From Amphiduros pacificus (taxonomy: Eukaryota > Annelida > Polychaeta > Phyllodocida > Hesionidae), in the NCBI GenBank assembly GCA_949316495.1, contig OX439009.1:36901155-36965154 (forward strand): a stretch of DNA of 64,000 nt, read 5' to 3'. The notes beneath the pieces were generated by a model. That model had not been told where the DNA came from. It was given only the letters and a program-made list of their open reading frames with translations, and did no database searches. A program made the translations under genes and the position numbers. Shown here piece by piece: positions 26,209-36,700 of this stretch. Position 1 is the stretch's first letter; each line of letters begins with the position of its first letter.

Positions 26209-26552
26209 GACAAAAGAAAGCCTAAGGAAAATGAGACAGAAAGCCTGAGGAATGAGACAGAGAAAGCCTAAGGAATGAGACAGAAAGCCTGAGGAATGAG
26301 ACAGAAAGCCTGAGGAATGAGACAGAGAAAGCCTAAGGAATGAGACAGAGAAAGCCTGAGGAATGAGACAGAAAACCTAAGGAAAGGGGAGAAAGCCTGA
26401 GGAATGAGATAGAGAAAGCCTGATGAATGAGACAGATAAAGCCTGAGGAATGAGACAGAGAAAGCCTAAGGAATGAAGCATATAAAGCCTAAGGAATGAG
26501 ACAGATAAAGGCATAAAGAATGAGACAGATAAAGGCATAAAGAATGAGACAG
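26194..26552 (+). repeat. 21-23-bp minisatellite spanning the CDPF1 stop codon and 3' UTR
   Basis: About 16 imperfect units of GAATGAGACAGA followed by (GA)AAGCCTGAG, with A/G and indel variation. The first unit includes the stop codon of CDPF1. The last units change to AAAGGCATAAAGAATGAG. Confidence 0.85.
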
Positions 26553-26646
26553 CTGCAATATATTTTTGTGTAAACATTTACATATAAACCAAGTTCTGGT
26601 TGCAGTTCACCCTGGAGATATGGGTGAGCTTTAATCAGTTTAGTGA

Positions 26647-26760
26647 GAATAACTCTCATTATCTTGTAAATATATGTAAGATATAAATTGTATATTTAGT
26701 TTTGATGATGTCTCATTATCTTGTAAATATAAATTGTATATTTAGTTTTAAAAATAAAAT
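26647..26760 (+). repeat. Short tandem duplication in the CDPF1 3' UTR, with poly(A) signal
   Basis: A block starting CTCATTATCTTGTAAATAT and including ATTGTATATTTAGTTTT occurs twice in a row. AATAAA follows at 26753-26758 and is the best candidate for the CDPF1 3' end. Confidence 0.6.
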
Positions 26761-27299
26761 TCTAGTTTTTTTATGAAGCAAACTGCTTAACAATTGTTTT
26801 ATTTTTCTATCAAATTGACAGCATTATCACTCATGAAATATGATCCACACCTTTACCAGTTTGGAGTGTATATTGCAGGTATTTTAATATGGGACAAGAG
26901 TGCACACATCCACAGTTTTCCTTAGGCTTGAGGAATATGAATATTTAACATAACCTCTGGTTTTCTACCTTATTTTTTGCTATTACAAAGTCACAACCAT
27001 GATAGGGTTCCAGTCCAACCATAGCTTGTGACAATTGGCTCAAGATAGATTTCTGACGTTGGCTGGCTAAATGTCGGACATATTGTCTGATGTGGGCCAA
27101 AAACTTTTGGCAAACATTGGCAACATCTTGTGATTGCCATGCATGCTCAATATTTTGTTTATCCAGTTTATCATTCATGAGGTATGGTCTGCACAATAAT
27201 ATAAAGGTCAAGCTCACTGCATCAAGGTTGAAGTTAAAATCTGTAAAAAATATATATGGCGCTCGACATAGTTTTAATAACAGATATGAAATGCTTTTA

Positions 27300-27635
27300 T
27301 TCACTTTTAATGATTGAGATGTTGCATGTATACAAATTTTAAATTCAAGGTCAATGTGTTAAGGTCACATGACTAAAAAGTATGACACAGCAGAGCTATG
27401 ATCTAAGATATTTCTGTAATACCAAGTTTTAGTGTCTTACAAGTGATTGCTGAGATATGTTTACACTAGATTTGAAGGAATCTGAATCTTCACCTCCATA
27501 CCTACCTCTATATAAAATATGAGATGTATTACTGGTAATTTTGGAGAAGATTTAAAAAGAAAATGTTGACGTACAGACAAACATTTTCCCTTCTAAAGCT
27601 CTGCAACTTCACAATCAGCAGAGCTAAAAAGGAAG
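27300..27635 (-). repeat. Dispersed repeat, AGCTCTGC family, antisense copy
   Basis: Its reverse complement starts TTTAGCTCTGC, passes through CAGAGCTTTAGAAGG, GTCAACATTTTC and TACCAGTAATACATC, and ends with a TGACCT/AAGGTCA-rich part. It is collinear with the tandem copies at 59.14-60.24 kb. The family is not one I can name. It has no coding capacity. Confidence 0.75.
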
Positions 27636-27771
27636 AAATTGTCTAATACTTTATTAAATATTAGTGGCCAAGGAAGAAATAGTTTTAAAGATATATAACA
27701 TTGTTGGTTAGATTTTGCCCCGACAATAATGTGATGCTCCCCCTCCTGCCAGTGTCTATAGACACTAGGTA

Positions 27772-28165
27772 TTGTTTGTTTGTTTGTTTGTTTGTGGTTT
27801 TACAACACTTCCAATATTATTTCAGTCACTTTGATGAGACCTACTTGTAGCAGATATAGTGCTGCCTCACTGAATTGTCATGTTGCAGTTCCTTGACATG
27901 ACAACCCACCTGGTCACAGATTTACAAGGACAACTGGTCAGCCCTTCAGGCATGGGCCTTAGCTTGTATGGGAAATTGTATTGTGAACTCCATCTCAGCA
28001 CGGTTGGGGATTGAACCCGCAACTCATGTGTGAAATTGCATCATGAATTCAATCTCGGCATGGCCAGGGATCGAACCCACAAGCTTTGGATCACCACAGA
28101 GCGCCTGATCGTTAGCACCAGTGCCTCTAACTAACTGCATCATGGCCTGTGGTCTACTGGGGCAT
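27772..28165 (-). mobile_element. tRNA-derived SINE-like element
   Basis: On the minus strand a tRNA-like head has an A-box-like TAGTTAGAGGCACTGG and a perfect B box, GGTTCGATCCC. A duplicated second B-box-like GGTTCAATCCCC follows, then a body containing TCAGTGAGGCAGCACTAT and a (ACAA)n-type tail at 27775-27797. This layout of Pol III head, body and simple tail is that of a SINE. The boundaries are approximate and no target duplication was found. The head is not an intact tRNA gene. Confidence 0.65.
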
Positions 28166-28219
28166 TGATGTGGCTTAGTATAATAATTAATACAAACAGC
28201 ATGTCTATTTCAACTATTA

Positions 28220-28225
28220 TTTATT
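28220..28225 (-). promoter_or_regulatory. Possible distal poly(A) signal of RYBP/YAF2
   Basis: AATAAA on the minus strand just before the SINE. If used, the RYBP/YAF2 3' UTR would be about 5.3 kb. Other minus-strand AATAAA hexamers lie nearer, for example at 32790-32795. Confidence 0.25.
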
Positions 28226-28229
28226 ACAT

Positions 28230-31200
28230 ACTTAACAGTACCATGAATACATGATTTCTCGAAAGATTCATCTCACTCAAATATATACATAAATATGTCC
28301 ATCTCTCCTCTCACTTCCAAATAAGCAATGATTGGTCAAGTTCACACTGCCAACCAGGTGGCACCACTGGTGGGTTCATATATGCCATACATTATTAAGC
28401 CCTTCAATGGGGATGATACAGAAATAAAAGTGGCCATTTGCCAAGCATTACAATATACTGCTTTTTTATTTTCTCATGTCCTTTACAAAGAAAAAAACTT
28501 AACCTATGAATACTGATTTTATAAACAAAGTCTACACTCAAGCAAGGGAAATATGAACAAGTATTGCATCTTGACAAAGACACCACAATTGACAGCTAGG
28601 CCAGAAGTGAATGCAAGACAAATTGAAACATGGCTGTTACTCTCAATCTGTCTCCAGTGTATCTCAAAAAGGTAAATGTTTGAAAATATAAATATTGAAG
28701 TCAAGAAATATTTCAGGTCTGACTTCCTCAAGAAGATAAACTTGATATGTGATGGAGACACTTCACCATCAAAACTGGTCTAGTTTTGTTCTTTCTTGCT
28801 TTGGAAAACTGTATCCATAACATGGAATTCTTTCTCAAATATGCACCACTGTGCCTTAACTGCATTTTTGAAACCCTACCATATTTCAAACACAATTCAA
28901 CTGGTACACTTCAATTCAATTGCAAAACTGCTCAAATTATGACTTGAGTTTACTGCAAATGTCAATTTAAAAAAAGCATTTCATCTTAAAAGCAGTATAA
29001 TTTTACATTTTGAGATAACAATCTCTGAATCATTGAGTCCAACAAAGCTCATCTTGGTTACAGCTTTAAGGATAATTGTCCAAGCAGCCAGTTAATTCTC
29101 TTTTTCCACCTTATAATTCCCCCTCCCCCAAGTGATAACAATTCTTCCTTTACATTAAATTGATCATTTGTTTTAAATTGGAATATTTATCAATTCTATT
29201 TATCAAATCAATTCTGCCTATTTTGCTTGACCTGTTTGACCACCAGAAACTGAACAATTCTGTTGTGGTGAAGATATCTTTTTCACATTTCAAATGGAAC
29301 ATCCTTATTATGAGAGCAATGATATTTCCAGTGGAATGTGGGATTATTACTGGTCCTGTTATCACAAAAGTGATAAGCATTTTATTTCCATAATATGTTT
29401 GTATTTAAAAACAAAACAAAAAATAAAAACTTTTGTATATACTTAGGTCCAGGGTGAGGACATGTTGGTATGCCTGTATAGTGTAAATGCTTCAACTTAA
29501 AAATACAATAAAAGTTACTATTTACATAATCTAACAGATTCTTTGAACATTTATTCCGAACAATATTATTATAATACAAAGTGTTGGTTACATTCAATTC
29601 ATATGGACAGCAACTCTACAAATACTCAAATCATAACCAAAATTGTGCAGTATATAAATATGATGGCAAAAAGTTTGTCGAGAGGCAAGCTACAGATAAG
29701 AGCGTGCACACCTTTGAGATCTTGCCACTAGCATCTACTAAAGGCCACTATATGGCATCAAGAACTTGCCAACCACTGCATTTAGTCAACTTTAGACAAG
29801 CTTTAAACTGAAAATAAAAGTGAAAAAAAAAAAAAATGTTTTCACACTTTGTCTTTGTATTGCAGAAGTATTCGGTCATTATGACTGGCAACCATTTCTG
29901 TCAGTTAGCACAACACAAAACATAATATGTATGATTACATCACCTCAGTTATCCCACAATGATTTCTCTTCTCGCACATATTTTCTTCACATATTTTCTT
30001 TGAGTTGGCAATATAAATAAAATGTGTAGCCACATAACGGTGATAAATGGCACGTGATTGTCTCCTAACTAGTACCTCGACAGGGGGATCCTAACAGGAA
30101 CCTCAGGAAGTAGTACAAATACATTGCCACACCTCATACACAACCACTCATTGCTATTTGATTTGGGTCATTCACATCTTACTCAGTATCATTAACATTC
30201 AATTCCATCATCTACATTACACTAATGTTTATCTGCTTTCGGCAAACACATATTTGGTCATGCATTAACATTGTGAGACTATTTTTGGTCATATCTGTGG
30301 AGCGTATTGTCAACCGACAATGACCTTGTGTGACCTTGTTTGGCCGCGTGTCTGTGATCAGATGTATGTTTGGCGTGTATATATATATTTATATCTAGGA
30401 TATGATTTATGTCAAATAATAGACATTTCAATTTAACCCATTAAGGTTTAAATGCATTGATGGAGATAAGGACACTAGGTCTTGCAAATGGGGTGCAAGT
30501 TGATGATTCATGCAGTGAATGTTCAGATTAATGTAATCATTCCTCGACATTAATTAGCCTTTTCACATTTGATCAATTAGTCATATTTGCCACAGAGGTG
30601 CATTCCATTTACAACAAGTAGTGCCCTCTTCTGGGTGATTTACTAATTAGTGATTATCTCAGGACATAATTCTTTGTCAGATATACATCCATTCACAATC
30701 AATTAAATATCTGATATACTTCAGATGATTTCCCAAGATTTTATAAGGCAGCGGGGGAACAAAAAATGTCCCCTCCCCATATATAGGTTGGACTATTTCT
30801 ATTTGCATTGTTGTGTAACATTTCCATAGTGCAATAAACTTGTACTTTTGTAAACATTTGTTTTTCTTAAATTTAATTATTACTTATTAATCGATTGGTA
30901 AATTATTTTTAGAATTTGAGTTCTTATATTTTGCATATCCTTACCCCCCTAGTGGAAAATCCTGTCAAAAAGAATAACATATCAACTCACTTTTGAAATT
31001 CAGTCTTGCTAATTCTCCAAATTTGAAATATCTCTAATTGTGGATGTTTTTACAAATTTTTCTTTTCATTTGAAATATTGCACTGTGCCATTCAGGTTGA
31101 CCTATTACTATGGACTTTAGTTGCATTTCTCATAATGTTGGTCAATGCTTCTTGATGCATTTGTAGAATGTGACTGACATATTTCTGAGCAGTGATGATG

Positions 31201-33506
31201 GTGTTTTTGTGGTATGATGAGATCTCATGTCTACCTCACATCTCACGGCAATAAGCAGTACTAATTATCTCATGAAACATGTGGAAGTGATGAATATCAT
31301 GTTCTTATCCGATCTGAGCCTCTTCCCAGATCATATTAACTCCCTGCCCCTTAGTTAATATCGTTAGTGTTTGCAAAACAGGATAAACTCCTCATTTTTC
31401 AAAACAGAAAATTTCCAGCTATTCCATTTTAATATCAACATTAAATATTAAAATTGCTGCAAATCATCCCTGAAATACATTGACTTGTCCTGATGTTAAG
31501 ATTCCAATATTATAAGCCCTGATCACTTACGCTGCACATATAAATACAAATTTCCATACATTGTTACGTAATTATCATGGATCATTTTTTAAACATCGAA
31601 ACTATTAAGATATACGCCACTCACACAAGAATACATATCTGATGTTGTTACTTGGTGACCCTATTTGGTCGTGAATATGATCACAAGAAGAAAGTCTGGT
31701 AAAGAATCAGCCACACAAGACAGAATAGTCATGGATCCTAGTTAACAAACAACAAGACAAGAATCAACCACAGCCAAACATCTCTGCATAAATGCATCAA
31801 TATGACCTCTAAAGGTCATGGTCAGACAGCACTGCTTTCAAGCTCCACGTTGTCAGGCAATGACATTGAAGGTCATGCAATGAGCTTGAATGACCTCATA
31901 TTTTAGTGTGAATATACAGAAGTATGACTGTGCTTGATGACTGCCTCGTTTTAAGAGTTTGGACCCTATTCATGTCTTTAAAAATTTACAGAAATATGAT
32001 GAGCACATAAAAACATGTATAGAAAAAAGGACAGATTTCCAAGCAAAACAGTGCAGGGAGTGCTATAAAAAATGGCAGGATTTATTTCTATTTTGAAGAT
32101 TTCTCTTATGGTTGTATTATATTTTACATGTTTTATTTATTTATTGTAAACGAAACATTTCTCACTGAAATCTTATTTAATTAAGTTCATTTTTATTTCA
32201 TCTTGCCTTAACCCATTGGATCATTCAGATTGCATTTTTTATTAACTTCAAAATCCTAATTAGGCAAAGCAATATACTTTTACTCACATTATTGCCATTT
32301 CATATCAGAATCTTTATGGCACTCGCATAAATATACAAGTGATAAGATATTCCGACTCATGCAGTGTCACTGTTTCTCTTATTTTCTTAATTCCAGTTAT
32401 TTGAATTATGGATTTATTTCATACATTGTATACATAAAGTCCACTTCTTCATGAAGTGACTTACCTTTTTATTTCAAAATATTTGTAAAACTTTCATTAA
32501 ATCGGATAATTAATTACCATACGTTAAAGGTTCACAAAAACATGGCTTAAAATATTACTATGAAAGAAACCAGCTTGATTTATGACCGAGCATCTTATTC
32601 CATGTGCCAGACATCCACTGGTTAAAATAGCAAGATGTCTCAACATTTATTCTGAATGATTGATAGGTCTCTCTGATCCAACCCCTTTGATTGTATACCA
32701 ACCATATAATTACATAATTGTGTATGGGACTATGGGTGCCATCTAGGGACACAATCAATCAATCTCTGGATGTTACTCCTCACACTTGTTTTATTTAATG
32801 AGCACCAGTCAGTCACAGATATATATGCCATGCAAAATAGATTTTTCTTGTTATGAAACTAGAATGGATATGACCATGCAGATATCTGCTGTCCTGTGTC
32901 AAAACACAGTAAATTATTGACAAATAAATGACTGATTATCATAATTACATTTGATCTTGAAATTAAACCATGATCGTGATGTACTATGCCATGTACTGCT
33001 GTCCTGCCTAAAATACATGCAGTTCACTACTTCTAACAGAAATATAGCTCCAGAACGCCTGGGCTGACCAGTCTCAAAACATGATAAATACTGCTATAAG
33101 ATATGAGTTCATCATATGCATTAACCATGGCAACCGGTCACTTGTGACATATATATAGCTGTGGTTTGCCTAGATTGTGATCGTCATGGTGATGCATAAT
33201 CTGCTACTTTTTTTTAAAACAATATAAAAATCACTGACAACTCTTGATAAAATCATCTCCTTTTTTTCCCTTCAAGAAAAGGATTATTGTGGTGTTGTGA
33301 CAATAAAATATTTTCAATTAGATTATTCACCACAGTAAAGTAGCCACAGTTTTTGTTATAAAGTTAAAATGGACACTCTGGTCTGTGCCATATTCTTCAC
33401 TCGAGAGGATTATCCTGGTTAGGTACTGGCCCAGATTCCTGGCCAATTTTGCAGAATAACTCCGGCTGTCCTCGTAAAACATTGAAAACACTTGTGGTAG
33501 CCTGAT
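28230..33506 (-). other. Repeat-poor interval, putative long 3' UTR of RYBP/YAF2
   Basis: There is no open frame with coding character and no recognisable transposon over about 5.3 kb, unlike the rest of the window. It lies directly downstream of the RYBP/YAF2 stop codon. Vertebrate RYBP has a long conserved 3' UTR, so much of this may be transcribed; that is inference. Fragments with TGACC(C/T)TATTTGGTC occur near 31.66 kb. Confidence 0.35.
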
Positions 33507-33771
33507 TCAACTTTCCTCTGTGCTGGTGTCTCCATTGACCTCTGTTTTCACGGAGGGTGATGTACTGCTGTCTGGAGAGTCAGGTCTCAGAGATGAGTCA
33601 TTACTACTTGAGTTGAAGCTACTGTTATTATTGGCTACACTTTGAGAGGTTTCAGTGGAAGTTGTTCTCTCTTTTTTAGGCTTGTAGTCTGTGATGACAA
33701 CAGTCACGTTGCCCACGGTTACCTCCATGCTGGATGCGCTACTCCTGTCTATATTCTTTAACCTTGGTGGC
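33507..33771 (-). CDS. RYBP: RYBP/YAF2 exon 4 (RING1-binding region and tail)
   Basis: The acceptor ATTTTGCAG precedes G-CCA-CCA-AGG. It encodes [17 protein letters not shown], then [13 protein letters not shown] and a low-complexity Ser/Asn/Thr tail ending DTSTEES. The first base completes Arg91. A short tandem repeat lies immediately upstream of the acceptor (33779-33856). Confidence 0.94.
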
Positions 33772-36700
33772 CTGCAAAATACAAACTAGCATTGTACATC
33801 GTTTACAAAAAAACAAACTAGCATTGTACACCGTTTACAAAAAAACAAACTAGCATTAACTAGATACCTTGTGAAGAATGTCACAATCGGTAATGTAATA
33901 ATTAGTGGTGTCAACAATAATAGTAAATATGGCTAAAGCCTGGTTCCTTAATACTAAATATATTGCAACTGTCATAAACAATTCCTTAATTACAGCAAAT
34001 CTGATGTACAGGGATATTGTTTGTGTGGGAAGACACAAGACAAAGGTCCCTTAAAAAATGTCTAATCTGAAATAACTTGTTTTATTCTTCAAGTATCACA
34101 TTGTTGCTTTGCTCTTACCATTTTACTGGGATTTCAGTATATCAATGTGCAGTGGTTAGTTATACATTGTTCTATAAGAAATGAATGCCCTTCTATAGGT
34201 TTATAACCTTGAATTATTTCATTACTTTTATAAGGACATTTATAAGGAGACAAAAGTGACACAACAGTTTCCTTCACTATCTCTGGAAGTATAAACTTTT
34301 GAATAATGCATGATGCTCCCATGTACCTTCAATCAAGGCTTCATGTTTATCAATATATTTACCATTAAGTAGTAAAAAAATAGACATTTTTATTGAGGTA
34401 CTGGAAGACTGGAAGTTACAGGACCTCAATAAAAACGACACATATCTAATAAGTAATTATAAGCAAAATAAGCCTGCCTAAAATTGGCCCCACAAGTGAA
34501 ATGATATTTCTTGGTCCAGATATAATCTTGTTCGAATTCTTTCCAGAATGTGTTTGGTGTCCTTCTACTGACCTGTGTTTCTTGTGCGAAGAGGACCCTG
34601 AGGACTTGTCCTTTTTGTGCTTGTCCTTTTCCTTTTTCAGCGGTGGGGGCCCATACTGCTGTGCTACCTGCTGGGCAACCAACTGTGCGTTCAGACGTGG
34701 CTTTCTGTAATCACATTAATCATTTCCATAAAAATAAAATCAACACTCGCTCAAATACTGTACATTTGTAATATGTTCATTAAAGAATGCTAAATTTTTA
34801 CAAAATATTTGGATCTTTTATCATTAAAACAAACCCCAACAAATCAACAGAATGGATCAATGCTTCCACTGAAAGGCAAAAACTGTAAAAACTTAAAATG
34901 TGCAATCACTTTATCAAGATATTTGTGATGGGTTTAGCATTGGCAGATTGCCAGTCACCACCTGGCGTACACTTTGAATCAACGATGATCTATTGTGAAA
35001 GAAATACAAATATATTACACTTCAATATCATGAGTCTCATTAACCTAATAATTATAAAAACTAAGTAACCTCATTGTACTTAACAGATCAACACCTTTAT
35101 CTACAATCAAAACATCGAGTGGTAGTTAAATATCGATGATCAACACATTCAAGGCTGTTTTACCACATTGTTGTTTGACATACTTAAAAGCTCATCAATA
35201 TATTTTTGTTAACAAACTTTCCGATAAGAATGAGTGATAAATATCGATATGGGTCTGCTCTTCCAGGGCAATGGTTGAGGTATAGCACACAAGTGTAAAG
35301 AAGGAGAACACTTCAAAGAAAATGTCACAGATTCCTGCTAATCTAATACCCCAGTCACATTTGCACCAATTTCAGTAAAGATGCCCAGGCGATGGTTTTT
35401 TCCTCAAAATCGGCCAGCAACCCAGGATGCCATGAGGGCATTGGGAGATCATAGGCCACATTTGGGCTATTTTAAGATGTTTGTACGGGTCACCAGAAAT
35501 TTTCGCTGCAACATAAAAGTTGCTGGCGTTTCCACACTGTCTTTTCACCAAATATCATCTTAAAGTACATAGAAGGCTCCCGTGAGTGTCCTGCAGGCAT
35601 ATCTTAAGATTATCCTAGGGCTGCTGATGGCATCACACAGTAAAAATAAGATTTACTATATATTTTTTGTGTCCACAGGCCATTGTCAGATGAATATGAT
35701 ATAGTAGGGAGCCCATAGGATCATGATATCGTAGGATATCCTACAGACATCTGCCAATTGATACAGACATATTAAGAATATCATACAGATGTCAGTGCCA
35801 TCTAATCAGGCACATCCCGTACAGCACCCATGTATAATTAATGTGACCACAGCTACGGCATATCTCAATAATCGCAGATAAACTCCCTGGCGCCTGGGAC
35901 CGCATGAAGATGACCAATTCTTGCTTTGCAGTCAGGACCCGGCACAAATTTGACTGGGGCACAAGTCAAGGTGTACACATGATCAAATAAGGTCATGCAT
36001 AGCAAGACTTTATAGACATTTCATTTCAACTAAACTTGACTCACATAAAGTTCATTCAACTGACTCACTGAATGGTGTGACAACATAACATATTATGTTT
36101 CAACCAAAAGATTTGACTGCATAACCTATCATGGTACACAAAAGATTTGACTGCATAACCTATCATGGTACACAAAAGATGTGACTGCATAACCTATCAT
36201 GTTCACACAAGATTTCAACCACAAGTATTACAACTATGTTAAGTTTGCAACAAACTTATACAAGGTAATATGTGTATAAGAAATAATGTCACAAATATAT
36301 GAGACAAAAGGATGTGATAAATCATTTTAATTATGAGGTGACTATATTCAGTCAAGGTAACCTCAGTTGTGAAGCAATGTGGTCTTGTCAGATATTACCT
36401 GTCCATGTTTTTACACAATAAGATAGAAGTTTGGTGATAATGATAAGTACTCAGACATGTACTTCCATACCGGAAGACTGTGGTTTATATGATCTCATAC
36501 CCACAATGCAAAAAGTTGAACATACCCAACATTCCCATTTAATCTTAACCACATTGACCACAAATATTTCTGAAATATTTTTGTCATACAATCAGTTTAA
36601 GTATATATGCCTTTACAGGATCAGGAATGACAATTTCTTAAGGTATTTTTCTCCATATGAAATAACAGATACTAGTAGAAAAATCAAGGCTGTCTGTACT

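Noticed and set aside
28040-28145. Possible tRNA gene on the minus strand
   Set aside because: A and B boxes are present, but no full cloverleaf with a matched acceptor stem could be drawn. A duplicated B box and simple tail point to a SINE.
35381-35563. 60-codon frame in the RYBP intron
   Set aside because: It lies within the 611-bp inverted-repeat element and matches nothing known.
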